64,000 nucleotides of DNA from Pseudomonas koreensis (GTDB lineage: Bacteria; Pseudomonadota; Gammaproteobacteria; Pseudomonadales; Pseudomonadaceae): the NCBI RefSeq assembly GCF_012986595.1, contig NZ_JAAQYM010000009.1:124001-188000 (forward strand), written 5' to 3'. Every line of letters begins with the position of its first letter. The stretch's first letter is position 1. Shown here one piece after another: positions 16,250 to 25,864 of the stretch. The notes beneath the pieces are model-generated. The model worked only from the letters and a program-made list of their open reading frames with translations, was not told the DNA's origin and did not search any database. Position numbers and translations under genes: made by a program.

Positions 16250-17773
16250 TTAAAGGGTTTTCGACATCCGGCTCGCCATCAGCGCCCAGCCAAACAGCAA
16301 CACGCACACGATGATCAGCGGCCACGAGCGCCATTGCAGGTACGGCGTCAGGTTGTGCATCGGCACCACTTCGCCATACAGGATGCCCTGCTCGAACTGA
16401 GGGATCTGCTCGGTGATCTGCCCGTACGGGTTGATCAATCCGGTCACGCCGTTGTTGGTGGCGCGGATCATCCAGCGCCCGGCTTCAAGTGCGCGCATCT
16501 GCGCCATCTGCAAGTGTTGCAGCGGTCCGATCGAGGTGCCGAACCACGTGTCGTTGCTGATCGTCAGCAACAGATCGCTACGTGCCGACAGGCCGGCGGC
16601 GAATTCCGGGTACACCACTTCGTAGCAGATGAACGGCGCAATCTGATAACCCTTGGCCTGCAGCAACGGTTGATCCGCCGGGCCGCGAGCGAAGTCGGAC
16701 ATCGGCAAGTCAAAGAACGCGATCAAACCGCGCAGCAGATCCTGCAACGGCACGTACTCACCGAACGGCACCAGTTTCTGCTTGAGGTAGGTGCCATCGC
16801 CTTCGCCGACGACAGTGATGCCATTGAAGAAGCGTCTTTCATGGCGGACCATTTCGCGAATCGGCACACCGGTGATCAGCGCCGATTTACGCTCGGCGGC
16901 GAAGTTGCCCATCATGTTCAGGTAGCCCTCGGCGGACTCCTTGAGCACCGGCACCGCGGTTTCCGGCCAAATCAGCAGGTCCACCCGCTTGGAGCGGAAG
17001 CTCAGGTCGCGGTACAGCGCCAGTTGCGCGTTGAGCTGCGCCGGGTCCCACTTCATGCTTTGTTCGACGTTGCCCTGAACCGCGGCAACGCTCAGCGCGG
17101 GGCCGGATGGGCTGGTCCAGGCGTGACCCTTGAGGGCAATGCCGGCGACCCACGGCCCGACCAGCAACAGCAGGCCGGCGGCGATAAAACCTTTGCGACC
17201 GGTCTGCAGCAGGCGCGGTGCGTTGTAGATCAGTGCCGCTGTCAACGCGAGAACGAAAGACACTAGCCACATGCCGCCGACCGGTGCGAGCCCGGACAAC
17301 GGGCCGTCGAGTTGGCTGTAACCGGAGTAGAGCCACGGGAACCCGGTGAGGAACCACCCGCGAAAGGCCTCCTGACCGACCCACAACGCGGCAAACGCCA
17401 GCGCGTCGGCCAGCGGAGCTTCGTTGCGGCGCAACCAGCGCGCCCAGACCCATGCGGGCAGGGCGAAGAAAAACGCGATCGCTGCGGTAAACAGCAGCAT
17501 CAGGAACCCGGCCAGCAGCACCGAGGCGCCGCCGAAATGGTGGATGCTGTAATAGATCCAACTGGTGCCGGCGCCGAACAGGCCGAAACCGAAGCACCAG
17601 CCACGTCCCAGCGCCTGACGCGGTTTTAGCTCACGCAGGCCGGCATAGAACAGACCGACCGCCAGCAAGGCCAGCGGCCAGATGTTGAACGGGGCCAGCG
17701 CGAAGGTAGTGATTGCACCGGCCGCCACGGCCAGCAGGTTACCGGGCCAGCCGGGGCGGGTTGTCCAGCGCAT
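16250..17773 (-). CDS. lnt: Apolipoprotein N-acyltransferase
   Basis: Lnt adds the third acyl chain to bacterial lipoproteins at the inner membrane. The 507-residue protein has about six N-terminal membrane helices and a nitrilase domain with the catalytic triad residues Glu (LLIWPETAVPV), Lys (KQKLVPFGEYVPL) and Cys (FICYEVVYPE), and a final helix near the C-terminus. It lies 15 bases after corC on the same strand, the usual phoH-ybeY-corC-lnt order. Confidence 0.97.
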   Translation of the reverse strand: MRWTTRPGWPGNLLAVAAGAITTFALAPFNIWPLALLAVGLFYAGLRELKPRQALGRGWCFGFGLFGAGTSWIYYSIHHFGGASVLLAGFLMLLFTAAIAFFFALPAWVWARWLRRNEAPLADALAFAALWVGQEAFRGWFLTGFPWLYSGYSQLDGPLSGLAPVGGMWLVSFVLALTAALIYNAPRLLQTGRKGFIAAGLLLLVGPWVAGIALKGHAWTSPSGPALSVAAVQGNVEQSMKWDPAQLNAQLALYRDLSFRSKRVDLLIWPETAVPVLKESAEGYLNMMGNFAAERKSALITGVPIREMVRHERRFFNGITVVGEGDGTYLKQKLVPFGEYVPLQDLLRGLIAFFDLPMSDFARGPADQPLLQAKGYQIAPFICYEVVYPEFAAGLSARSDLLLTISNDTWFGTSIGPLQHLQMAQMRALEAGRWMIRATNNGVTGLINPYGQITEQIPQFEQGILYGEVVPMHNLTPYLQWRSWPLIIVCVLLFGWALMASRMSKTL

Positions 17774-17788
17774 TTCTATCCTTAATGA

Positions 17789-18628
17789 TTACCGAGCGAT
17801 TGGCGTGAGTCGCAGCAAATGAATCCGACGGCTGTCGGCGTTCAGGATGCGGAAACGATAGGCGCCGATTTCAGTGATTTCGTTACGTTTTGGCAAGTGC
17901 CCGAACGCGCTCATCACCAGACCGCCGACGGTGTCGAACTCGTCGTCGGAGAACTCGCTGTCGAAGAACTCGTTGAAGTTCTCGATCGGCGTCAGTGCCT
18001 TGATCAGGAAGTCACCGCTGGGCAGCGGCTTGATGTAACTGTCTTCTTCGACGTCGTGCTCGTCTTCGATGTCGCCGACGATCTGCTCCAGCACGTCTTC
18101 AATCGTCACCAGACCGGCCACGCCGCCGTATTCGTCGATGACGATGGCCATGTGGTTGTGGTTGGCACGGAATTCACGCAGCAACACGTTCAGGCGCTTG
18201 GACTCCGGCACGAACGTGGCCGGGCGCAGCAGATCCTTGATGTTGAAGCTGTCGCCGTTCTCCTTGAGGATCAGCGGCAGCAGGTCCTTGGCCAGCAGGA
18301 CGCCCATCACGTCGTCGTGGCTTTCGCCAATGACCGGGTAGCGCGAGTGGGCCGAATCGACCACGGCCGGGAGGAATTCGCGAGGTGTCTGGTTCGCCTT
18401 GATGCTGACCATTTGCGAGCGCGGGACCATGATGTCGCGTACTTGCAGGTCTGCCACTTGAATGGCGCCTTCGACGATGGCCAGCGCTTCGCTGTCCAGC
18501 AGTTTGTTCTGATGTGCATCACGCAGCAGCTCAAGCAGCTCCTGACGGTTCTTCGGCTCGTGGGCAAAAGCCTGGGTCAGTTTACCCAGCCATGACTTCT
18601 GCCCGTTGCTCGATCGATCTTCGCTCAT
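17789..18628 (-). CDS. corC: CorC/HlyC-family CBS-domain protein
   Basis: This 279-residue soluble CorC (YbeX) has two CBS domains (DIMVPRSQMVSIKANQTPRE and the DLLRPATFVPES segment) and a C-terminal CorC_HlyC domain ending in RIHLLRLTPIAR. The family is linked to magnesium/cobalt efflux and, for YbeX, to ribosome metabolism. It lacks the N-terminal membrane domain of larger relatives. It starts 5 bases after ybeY and runs into lnt, so it is in one operon with both. Confidence 0.94.
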   Translation of the reverse strand: MSEDRSSNGQKSWLGKLTQAFAHEPKNRQELLELLRDAHQNKLLDSEALAIVEGAIQVADLQVRDIMVPRSQMVSIKANQTPREFLPAVVDSAHSRYPVIGESHDDVMGVLLAKDLLPLILKENGDSFNIKDLLRPATFVPESKRLNVLLREFRANHNHMAIVIDEYGGVAGLVTIEDVLEQIVGDIEDEHDVEEDSYIKPLPSGDFLIKALTPIENFNEFFDSEFSDDEFDTVGGLVMSAFGHLPKRNEITEIGAYRFRILNADSRRIHLLRLTPIAR

Positions 18629-18633
18629 AGCGA

Positions 18634-19128
18634 TTACTCTGAATCCTTTGTTGTAACGATAGGGGATGTTTCGGTTTCGTCGTCCGCGTACGGATCGGGA
18701 TAGCCCAATTCGGCAAGCAACTCGCGTTCCAGTGCTTCCATTTCTTCGGCTTCGTCGTCATCTATATGGTCGTAACCGAGTAGATGCAAGCAGCCGTGAA
18801 TGACCAGATGTGCCCAGTGTGCTTTAAGTTCCTTGCCCTGCTCGACGGCTTCGCGCTCGACCACGGCGACGCAGATCACCAGATCGCCGAGCAGCGGGAT
18901 GTCGAGAAACTCGTCGGGCACTTCGGCCGGGAACGACAGGACGTTGGTCGCGTAATCCTTGTGGCGCCAGGTGTGATTCAGCTCACGCCCTTCTTCCTCG
19001 TCAACCAGACGAATGGTCATTTCCGAATCGGCGGTGCGCTGGCGCAGGGCCAGTTCGCACCATTGACGGAACTCGGCTTCGCTCGGTGCGTTCGCTTCAG
19101 TGGCGATTTGCAGGTCCAGCTCAAGCAT
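18634..19128 (-). CDS. ybeY: Endoribonuclease YbeY
   Basis: YbeY is a metal-dependent RNase for 16S rRNA 3'-end maturation and 70S quality control. The zinc motif HGCLHLLGYDH (HxxxHxxxxxH) is intact. It is 164 residues from the ATG at 19128 (MLELDLQIATEAN), which overlaps the phoH stop by 8 bases; a longer in-frame start would extend deep into phoH. The C-terminal acidic tail (YADDETETS...) is unconserved. Confidence 0.95.
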   Translation of the reverse strand: MLELDLQIATEANAPSEAEFRQWCELALRQRTADSEMTIRLVDEEEGRELNHTWRHKDYATNVLSFPAEVPDEFLDIPLLGDLVICVAVVEREAVEQGKELKAHWAHLVIHGCLHLLGYDHIDDDEAEEMEALERELLAELGYPDPYADDETETSPIVTTKDSE

Positions 19129-20119
19129 CGCGCGAAGGTTCCTTGGGGGCATCGGCACGACTTTCGAAGCGCTCGTAGGCTTCGACAATCCGCTGCACCA
19201 ATGGGTGGCGCACGACGTCTTTGGGCTGGAAGTGGGTGAAGCTGATGCCCGGAACGTCCTTGAGCACTTCGATCACATGATGCAGGCCGGACTTGGTGCC
19301 GCGCGGCAGGTCGACCTGGGTGATGTCGCCGGTGATGACCGCAGTGGAGCCGAAGCCGATCCGGGTCAGGAACATCTTCATCTGCTCGACAGTGGTGTTC
19401 TGGCTTTCGTCGAGAATGATGAAGCTGTTGTTCAGCGTACGACCGCGCATGTAGGCCAGTGGCGCGACTTCGATCACCTGGCGCTCGATCAGCTTGGCCA
19501 CGTATTCGAAGCCGAGCATCTCGTAGAGTGCGTCGTAGAGCGGGCGCAGGTACGGGTCGATCTTCTGGGCGAGGTCGCCGGGCAGGAAGCCGAGTTTTTC
19601 ACCCGCTTCTACCGCCGGACGCACCAGCAGGATGCGGCGGATCTGCTCGCGCTCCAGGGCATCGACGGCACACGCCACGGCCAGATAGGTCTTGCCGGTA
19701 CCGGCCGGACCAATGCCGAAGTTGATGTCGTTGCCAAGGATTTCCTTCACGTAGCGCAGCTGATTCAGGCCGCGTGGGCGAATCATGCCTTTCTTGGTGC
19801 GCAGGGCGACGGACGCTTCGGCCGGGGCGTGATTGTCCAGCTCGACCACGGCCGATTCCTGGAGGAACAGGTGCACCAGGTCTGGCGACAGCTCGGTACC
19901 CTTGGTTTCCCGGTACAGGCGGCGCAGCAGGTTTTCCGCAGACGTGGTGTGCTTGGGATCGCCGATCAGTTCGAACTGGTTTCCGCGGTTGCGGATCTCG
20001 ATGGCGAGGCGCTGTTCGATCAAGCGCAGATGCTCGTCGAATTGCCCGCACAGATTGGCGAAGCGGCGAGCCTCAAAGGGCTCGAGGATAAAACGATGTG
20101 GTTCTATGGGTGCGTTCAA
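19121..20119 (-). CDS. phoH: PhoH-like ATPase (YbeZ)
   Basis: This 332-residue P-loop ATPase partners YbeY. The Walker A motif GPAGTGKT and Walker B FIILDESQNT are clear, with the R-rich ARRFANLCGQFDEHL start. It uses a TTG start codon (at 20119, giving MNAPIEPHRF). The arrangement with ybeY, corC and lnt is the standard one. Confidence 0.94.
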   Translation of the reverse strand: MNAPIEPHRFILEPFEARRFANLCGQFDEHLRLIEQRLAIEIRNRGNQFELIGDPKHTTSAENLLRRLYRETKGTELSPDLVHLFLQESAVVELDNHAPAEASVALRTKKGMIRPRGLNQLRYVKEILGNDINFGIGPAGTGKTYLAVACAVDALEREQIRRILLVRPAVEAGEKLGFLPGDLAQKIDPYLRPLYDALYEMLGFEYVAKLIERQVIEVAPLAYMRGRTLNNSFIILDESQNTTVEQMKMFLTRIGFGSTAVITGDITQVDLPRGTKSGLHHVIEVLKDVPGISFTHFQPKDVVRHPLVQRIVEAYERFESRADAPKEPSRDA

Positions 20120-20216
20120 GGTCGTATTTAGCCGCCCTGGGGCAATTAAGATGAAATCAAGGATAACGCCAGTGGCGTGGGTGCGAAAGCTCTTAAAACA
20201 GTCTCAGTGGATAACG

Positions 20217-20347
20217 GTGGCGAGGGAGCTTGCTCCCGCTGGAGTGCGAAGCGCTCCCAAATCCTCCAGCCTCGATCATTCAGGATGATCGGGGTGTCTG
20301 GTTTGCGGCTGCTTCGCAACCGAGCGGGAGCAAGCTCCCTCGCCACA
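20217..20347. repeat. REPIN-like paired repeat, 'GGCGAGG' family, copy 2
   Basis: The outer arms GGTGGCGAGGGAGCTTGCTC and GAGCAAGCTCCCTCGCCACA are inverted, with a 90-base spacer that contains a second short pair (TCATTCAGGATGA). The element lies between miaB and phoH. Confidence 0.87.
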
Positions 20348-20365
20348 AAATATCTGCGACTGGCG

Positions 20366-21694
20366 TTACTGAATTAAAGAGCCACGCAGCGAATGCGGTT
20401 GCGCCGCGTCGATGTGCACGTCGGCGAACTGGCCGATCAGGGTCGGATTGTCGCAGCGGAAGTTGACGATACGATTATTCTCGGTACGCCCTTGCAGCTC
20501 GCCCGGGTCTTTCTTCGAGTAGTCGGTGACCAGAATGCGCTGGATCGAACCGACCATTTGTCGGCTGATCTCGAACCCTTGTTGATTCAGACGGTGCTGC
20601 AAGGCATTCAGGCGTTCTTTCTTCAGTTCTTCCGGGGTGTCATCGGCCAGATCGGCCGCCGGGGTGCCCGGGCGCTGGCTATAGACGAACGAATAGGAGA
20701 AGTCGAAGCCGACATCGGCAATCAGTTTCATCGTCTGTTCGAAGTCTTTCTCGGTCTCGCCCGGGAAGCCGACGATGAAGTCCGAGCTGATGCAGATGCC
20801 CGGTACGGCGGCGCGCAGTTTGCGCAGCTTGGACTTGTACTCCAGCGCCGTGTGGTTGCGCTTCATTGCCGCGAGAATTCGATCGGAACCCGACTGCACC
20901 GGCAAGTGCAGGTGTTTCACCAGCTCCGGCACTTCGGCGTGGGCCTGGATCAGGCTGTCGGAAAACTCCAGCGGGTGCGAGGTGGTGTAGCGGATGCGGT
21001 CGATGCCGTCGACGGCGGCCACCACGCGAATCAGCTCCGCCAGATCGGCCAGGCGACCGTCGTGGGTGGTGCCGCGATAGCCGTTGACGTTCTGCCCCAG
21101 CAGGGTCACTTCACGCACGCCGTTTTCGGCGAGGTGGATGATTTCGGCGATCACGTCGTCGAACGGCCGGCTGACTTCTTCGCCACGGGTGTAGGGCACC
21201 ACGCAGAACGTGCAGTATTTGCTGCAGCCTTCCATCACCGACACGTAAGCGCTCGGGCCATCGATGCGCGGCTCGGGCAGGTGGTCGAATTTTTCGATTT
21301 CCGGGAACGAGACGTCGACTTGCGGCAGCTTGCTGCTGCGCGCAGCGTCGATCATTTCCGGCAGGCGGTGCAAGGTCTGCGGGCCGAACACCACGTCGAC
21401 GTACGGTGCGCGATCACGGATCGCCGCGCCTTCCTGGCTGGCCACGCAACCGCCGACGGCGATCACCATGTCCGGGTTGGCCAGTTTCAGTTCGCGCCAG
21501 CGGCCGAGCTGCGAGTACACCCGGTCCTGGGCGCGCTCGCGGATCGAGCAGGTGTTGAGCAGAATCACGTCGGCGTCTTCCGCGCGCGCGGTGACTTCCA
21601 GGGCCTGATGTTCGCCCAGCAGATCGACCATGCGCGAGCTGTCGTACTCGTTCATCTGGCAACCGTGGGTTTCGATGTAAAGCTTCTTGGCCAT
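20366..21694 (-). CDS. miaB: tRNA-2-methylthio-N6-dimethylallyladenosine synthase
   Basis: MiaB methylthiolates i6A37 in tRNAs. The 442-residue protein has the N-terminal MTTase domain (THGCQMNEYDSSRM), the radical-SAM motif in EGCSKYCTFCVVPYTRG, and a C-terminal TRAM domain (RILVTDYSKKDPGELQGRTENN). The start at 21694 is preceded by a short leader with a consensus -10 box. Confidence 0.98.
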   Translation of the reverse strand: MAKKLYIETHGCQMNEYDSSRMVDLLGEHQALEVTARAEDADVILLNTCSIRERAQDRVYSQLGRWRELKLANPDMVIAVGGCVASQEGAAIRDRAPYVDVVFGPQTLHRLPEMIDAARSSKLPQVDVSFPEIEKFDHLPEPRIDGPSAYVSVMEGCSKYCTFCVVPYTRGEEVSRPFDDVIAEIIHLAENGVREVTLLGQNVNGYRGTTHDGRLADLAELIRVVAAVDGIDRIRYTTSHPLEFSDSLIQAHAEVPELVKHLHLPVQSGSDRILAAMKRNHTALEYKSKLRKLRAAVPGICISSDFIVGFPGETEKDFEQTMKLIADVGFDFSYSFVYSQRPGTPAADLADDTPEELKKERLNALQHRLNQQGFEISRQMVGSIQRILVTDYSKKDPGELQGRTENNRIVNFRCDNPTLIGQFADVHIDAAQPHSLRGSLIQ

Positions 21695-21729
21695 GGAGTA
21701 GGGTCGTCACGTGATTCAAAGAACCGCGC

Positions 21730-21735
21730 ATTATA
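21730..21735 (-). promoter_or_regulatory. miaB: Probable -10 box of the miaB promoter
   Basis: A perfect TATAAT is read on the minus strand, about 36 bases before the miaB ATG. No convincing -35 element is visible at 17 bases, so the call rests on the -10 alone. Confidence 0.4.
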
Positions 21736-21827
21736 GGGAACAAGCCCTCAGGTTCCTACCGCTGCGCGTCCGGTGGCTATGCTATAGTTTGCGCCCTCAT
21801 TTTTATCCCCGATGTTATCCCCCCGCC

Positions 21828-22157
21828 ATGACCAAACGCGAAGCTCCAATCTATAAGGTGATTTTCCTCAACCAGGGCCAGGTGTTCGAAATGTACGCCA
21901 AGCAGATCTATCAAAGTGATCTGTGGGGCTTTCTGGAAGTGGAAGAGTTCGTCTTTGGCGAGCGCACGCAAGTGGTCGTCGATCCGAGCGAAGAGAAGCT
22001 CAAGGCGCAGTTCGAAGGCGTGGTGCGCAGCTTTGTGCCGATGCATTCGATCGTGCGCATCGACGAAGTGGAACGTCTGGGCACCCCGAAAATCAGCGAA
22101 GCCCGTGGCGCGGTTGGCAATGTGATGCCGTTCCCGATGCCGATGCCTGAGAAGTAA
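21828..22157 (+). CDS. DUF1820 family protein
   Basis: This 109-residue protein of the DUF1820 family occurs in many gammaproteobacteria and has no known function. It reads KREAPIYKVIFLNQGQVFEMYA...WGFLEVEEFVFGE and ends in a Pro/Met-rich tail (MPFPMPMPEK). The ATG at 21828 is the family start; in-frame codons upstream fall in the miaB promoter region. It is divergent from miaB. Confidence 0.88.
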   Translation: MTKREAPIYKVIFLNQGQVFEMYAKQIYQSDLWGFLEVEEFVFGERTQVVVDPSEEKLKAQFEGVVRSFVPMHSIVRIDEVERLGTPKISEARGAVGNVMPFPMPMPEK

Positions 22158-22179
22158 AACTGATTGAGTGAGGGGCTCT

Positions 22180-22310
22180 TGTGGCGAGGGGATTTATCCC
22201 CGATGGGCTGCGAAGCGGCCCCTCACCTGCAACTTTGATTTTCCTGAATTACCGCGCTGAATGGATTTGCGACTGCTGCGCAGCCGATCGGGGATAAATC
22301 CCCTCGCCAC
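22180..22310. repeat. REPIN-like paired repeat, 'GGCGAGG' family, copy 3
   Basis: The arms are TGTGGCGAGGGGATTTATCC and GGATAAATCCCCTCGCCAC. The inner palindrome is GGATTTATCC rather than GAGCTTGCTC, so it is a sequence variant of the same family. Confidence 0.85.
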
Positions 22311-22345
22311 GATGAGTAATCACCACAGACTCATTCTGCTGACGT

Positions 22346-22900
22346 TCAGGGAAGCGGCGAAAACGGCGTACGCCCGTCGGCGCTCTGCAGTTCCATCAGG
22401 TATTTACGGAAAATTTGCCCGAGCACCTGGGTTGCGGTTTCGAGGTCTTCGCGGGACATTTTTTCGGAGACTTCGTCGGCCGTGTCCAGGGCATCTTCGG
22501 CGCCGTTGACCGCAGCCATCTTCAGCACGATATACGCCTGAATGTTGTTGGCCTGCACGCCTTCACCGTGGAAGAACATGGTGCCGAGCTTGAACTGCGC
22601 CTGAGCGTGGCCTTGCAACGAGGCCTTTTCGAAGTAGCTCAGGGCTTGATTGAGGTCGCGTGGCGCATTCTTGCCGTCGTAGTAGAACTCACCCAACTCG
22701 TATTGCGCTTGCGCATCCCCTTCGTCCGCCGCTTTCTGGCAGGCAGCCAGCGCCTGCGTGACGTCTTGCGGCTGAGTATTGAGGGTGCAACGACCCATCG
22801 CCGGGATCAACAACGAGTTGCCGCCTGCTTGTGCATGCGCGAGCAGGGGCTGAAGGAGCAACAGGCAGCCCAAGGCAAGGGTGCGGCCGGTGCGGTTCAT
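22346..22900 (-). CDS. Sel1-repeat (TPR-like) secreted protein
   Basis: This 184-residue protein has a signal peptide (TLALGCLLLLQPLLAHAQA) and two Sel1 repeats (AQAQYELGEFYYDGKNAPRD and AQAQFKLGTMFFHGEGVQAN), a fold used for protein-protein contacts. No catalytic motif is visible. The ATG at 22900 gives a proper signal peptide; longer in-frame starts do not. In the conserved order it lies between the DUF1820 gene and hemL. Its role is unknown. Confidence 0.85.
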   Translation of the reverse strand: MNRTGRTLALGCLLLLQPLLAHAQAGGNSLLIPAMGRCTLNTQPQDVTQALAACQKAADEGDAQAQYELGEFYYDGKNAPRDLNQALSYFEKASLQGHAQAQFKLGTMFFHGEGVQANNIQAYIVLKMAAVNGAEDALDTADEVSEKMSREDLETATQVLGQIFRKYLMELQSADGRTPFSPLP

Positions 22901-23087
22901 GGGAATCGACTTACCTCTGAAGGGCACGCGGACCCATCGAGGGATCCAATAAGCGCGCATTATGAAATAAGCAGGGCCAACCTTACAAAGTCTTTACTCG
23001 TTTTTCTGCTGCGCGGGGAATATATCGCCCACTTTCTGGCGGATTTGTAGCAGAGGTGTGGGGAAAATGGCGTGGGTGTAGGTGAAA

Positions 23088-23115
23088 GCTGACGCTGGCA
23101 ATGGCCAACGTCAGC
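23088..23115 (-). terminator. Terminator-like hairpin after hemL
   Basis: The stem GCTGACG / CGTCAGC continues, after one mismatch, with TGGC / GCCA around AATG, and is followed on the minus strand by TTTCACC. It starts 11 bases after the hemL stop. Confidence 0.65.
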
Positions 23116-23125
23116 GGTACGGCCA

Positions 23126-24409
23126 TTACTTCAGTGCAGCGAAGGCGCGCTCGGCAGCGTCCAGGGTGATTTTCAGCTCGGCGTCGCCGTGGGCGATCGA
23201 GGTGAAACCGGCTTCGAATGCGCTTGGCGCCAGGTACACGCCGCCTTCCAGCATCAGGTGGAAGAAGCGACCGAACAGTGCCGCGTCGCTGGCCATCACA
23301 TCTTCAAAGGTGACGATGTCGTCGGCGCCGCTGAAGTACAGACCGAACATGCCACCCGCCTGCGTGGTCACGAACGGGATGCCCGCCGCATCGGCGCGTT
23401 GTTGCAGGCCGTCGAGCAGGCGCGTGGTGTAGTCGGTCAGTTCGGCGTGGAAACCCGGACGGCTGATCAGGCGCAGGGTGGTCAAGCCGGCGGCCATCGC
23501 CAGCGGGTTACCCGACAGCGTGCCGGCCTGATACACCGGACCCAGCGGCGCGATGCGCTGCATGATTTCACGCTTGCCGCCGAAGCAGCCGACCGGCATG
23601 CCGCCGCCGATGATCTTGCCGAAGGTGGTCAGGTCCGGAGTCACACCGTAGTAGGCCTGGGCACCGCCGAGGGCAACGCGGAAACCGGTCATCACTTCGT
23701 CGAAAATCAGCACCACACCATGCTTGTCGCACAGCGAACGCAGGCCTTCGAGGAAACCCGGCGCTGGCGGCACGCAGTTCATGTTGCCGGCCACCGGTTC
23801 AACGATGATGCACGCCACGTCCTGGCCAACTTCGGCGAGCATCTGCTCAACCGCGTTGATGTCGTTGAACGGCAGGGTCAGGGTGTGTTTGGCGAATGCC
23901 GCCGGCACACCGGCGGAGCTCGGTACGCCTTGGGTCAGTGCGCCGGAGCCGGCCTTGACCAGCAGGCTGTCAGAGTGACCGTGGTAGCAGCCTTCGAATT
24001 TGATGATGCTGTCGCGACCGGTGTAACCACGGGCCAGACGGATTGCGCTCATGGTCGCTTCGGTGCCGGAGCTGACCATGCGCACCATGTCCATCGACGG
24101 CACCAGCGAGCAGACCAGATCGGCCATCTCGGTTTCCATCGCGGTCGGCGCGCCGTAGGACAGGCCGTGTTGCAGTTGATTGCGCACCGCGTCGAGCACT
24201 TCCGGGTGGCTGTGGCCGAGGATCATCGGCCCCCACGAGCCCACGTAATCGACATAACGCTTGTCATCTTCGTCAGTGACGTAGGCGCCTTCGGCGTGCT
24301 TGAAGAACAGCGGCGTGCCGCCCACGCTCTTGAACGCGCGAACCGGCGAGTTCACGCCTCCGGGAATGTGTTTCTGGGCATTGGCAAACAGCGTTTCGGA
24401 ACGAGACAT
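23126..24409 (-). CDS. hemL: Glutamate-1-semialdehyde 2,1-aminomutase
   Basis: HemL is a PLP enzyme that makes 5-aminolevulinate for tetrapyrrole synthesis. The 427-residue protein has the family start SETLFANAQKHIPGGVNSPVR, the FDEVMTGFR motif and the PLP lysine in TTFGKIIGGGMPVG. It is the last gene of a thiD-thiE-hemL run, 15 bases after thiE. Confidence 0.98.
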   Translation of the reverse strand: MSRSETLFANAQKHIPGGVNSPVRAFKSVGGTPLFFKHAEGAYVTDEDDKRYVDYVGSWGPMILGHSHPEVLDAVRNQLQHGLSYGAPTAMETEMADLVCSLVPSMDMVRMVSSGTEATMSAIRLARGYTGRDSIIKFEGCYHGHSDSLLVKAGSGALTQGVPSSAGVPAAFAKHTLTLPFNDINAVEQMLAEVGQDVACIIVEPVAGNMNCVPPAPGFLEGLRSLCDKHGVVLIFDEVMTGFRVALGGAQAYYGVTPDLTTFGKIIGGGMPVGCFGGKREIMQRIAPLGPVYQAGTLSGNPLAMAAGLTTLRLISRPGFHAELTDYTTRLLDGLQQRADAAGIPFVTTQAGGMFGLYFSGADDIVTFEDVMASDAALFGRFFHLMLEGGVYLAPSAFEAGFTSIAHGDAELKITLDAAERAFAALK

Positions 24410-24424
24410 GATCGGGCTCTCAAA

Positions 24425-25048
24425 TCAGATTTTCAGAAGTTCGTTGAAGGCGCGGGCGCGGCGGGTCACTTCGGCGGTGCTCTGGGCACCGAACAAACCG
24501 TGGACCACGGCCAGCAGGTCGACGCCATGGGCCACCAGCGGCGCGGCGTTGTCGAGGGTGATGCCGCCAATCGCGCAGACCGGCAGATGCAGCTTGCGTT
24601 TGGCCTCGTCGAGCAGATCGAGGCTGCAGCTTGGCGCGCCGGGTTTGGTGTTGGAATTGAAGAAGCGGCCGAAGGCGACATAGCTCGCGCCTTCTTTGGC
24701 GGCTTGTTCGGCCAGTTCGAGTTGCGCGTGGCAGGTCGAACCGATGATCGCCTTGGAACCGAGCAGGGCGCGGGTCGGTGACAGCGGGCCGTCGGTCTGA
24801 CCCAGGTGCACGCCGACATTCAGGCGTGCGGCCAGTTCGGCGTCATCGTTGATGATCAACTGGGTCTTGTAGCGCTCGCACAGGTCGCGCAGTGCTTCGG
24901 CCTCGCGCAGGCGGCGGGCCTCGTCGCTGCTTTTGTCGCGGTATTGCAGCAGGGTGACGCCGCCTTCCAGCGCCGCCTCCACGTACGACAGAAACTTGCC
25001 CGCCAGCAGTTCGCTGTCGGTGATGGCATACAGGCCACGTAGTTTCAT
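24425..25048 (-). CDS. thiE: Thiamine-phosphate synthase
   Basis: ThiE joins the HMP-pyrophosphate and thiazole-phosphate halves of thiamine. The 207-residue TIM-barrel protein shows LYAITDSELL, LLQYRDKSSDEA, IINDDAELA, GVHLGQTDG and CAIGGITLDN, all family motifs. It lies 18 bases after thiD, which supplies its pyrimidine substrate. Confidence 0.97.
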   Translation of the reverse strand: MKLRGLYAITDSELLAGKFLSYVEAALEGGVTLLQYRDKSSDEARRLREAEALRDLCERYKTQLIINDDAELAARLNVGVHLGQTDGPLSPTRALLGSKAIIGSTCHAQLELAEQAAKEGASYVAFGRFFNSNTKPGAPSCSLDLLDEAKRKLHLPVCAIGGITLDNAAPLVAHGVDLLAVVHGLFGAQSTAEVTRRARAFNELLKI

Positions 25049-25066
25049 CAGGCAGACCTCACGACG

Positions 25067-25864
25067 TTACGAGCAAAAATCCAGCGGCAGGCGACGCGGG
25101 ACGAACTGGCCTTTGCCCAGTTGTTCGGCATCGCGCAGGGTACGCCAGGTGTAATCCAGTGCCGTGCGTACGGCGCTGGCGAGGTTTTCACCCTGGGCCA
25201 GACGACCGGCGAGGGCGCTGGCCAGGGTGCAGCCGGAACCGTGATAGCTGCCTGGCAAACGCTGGCAATAGAAGGTTTCACGCAGGCCGTCACGGCTGTA
25301 CAGGCGATTGTGGATTTCAGTTTCGTCGCCATGACCGCCGGTGATCAGCAGGTTTTTGACGAACGGCAGGAGTTTTTCAGCGCACTCGTCTGCGGTGCCT
25401 TCCGGCAGTTCGGCGAGGATCCGCGCCTCGGGCAGGTTGGGCGTGGCAATGATCGACAGCGGCAGCAGACGCTCGCGCATCGCATAGCCGACTTCGTCCT
25501 TGCCCAGGCGTCCGCCGCCACCGGCGCGCAGCACCGGGTCGCAGACTACTGGCAGGTGCGGGTGCGCCGAAAGCAGTTCGACCACGGTGTCGACCATTTC
25601 CAGCGAACCGAGCATGCCCAGTTTGACCGCAGCGACTTCGGAGTCGTTGAGCACGGCATTGGCCTGGGCCAGTACCCACTCACGGTCGAGGACGCGGAAG
25701 TCAGTGACGTTGACGGTGTCTTGCACCGTCAGGGCGGTGACGGCCGGAGCCGCATGGCAACCCTGCGCGAGCAGGGCTTCGATATCTGCCTGCAAGCCGG
25801 CGCCACCACTGGGGTCGTGGCCGGAGAGACAGAGGACAACGGGGCGGGAGCTGTAGATATTCAT
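25067..25864 (-). CDS. thiD: Hydroxymethylpyrimidine/phosphomethylpyrimidine kinase
   Basis: ThiD phosphorylates HMP twice for thiamine synthesis. It is 265 residues, ribokinase-like, with SGHDPSGGAGLQADI at the N-terminus and the GSGCTLASALAG anion hole and catalytic Asp region. The ATG at 25864 (MNIYSSRP) is chosen; an upstream in-frame GTG at 25885 is possible. It precedes thiE. Confidence 0.96.
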   Translation of the reverse strand: MNIYSSRPVVLCLSGHDPSGGAGLQADIEALLAQGCHAAPAVTALTVQDTVNVTDFRVLDREWVLAQANAVLNDSEVAAVKLGMLGSLEMVDTVVELLSAHPHLPVVCDPVLRAGGGGRLGKDEVGYAMRERLLPLSIIATPNLPEARILAELPEGTADECAEKLLPFVKNLLITGGHGDETEIHNRLYSRDGLRETFYCQRLPGSYHGSGCTLASALAGRLAQGENLASAVRTALDYTWRTLRDAEQLGKGQFVPRRLPLDFCS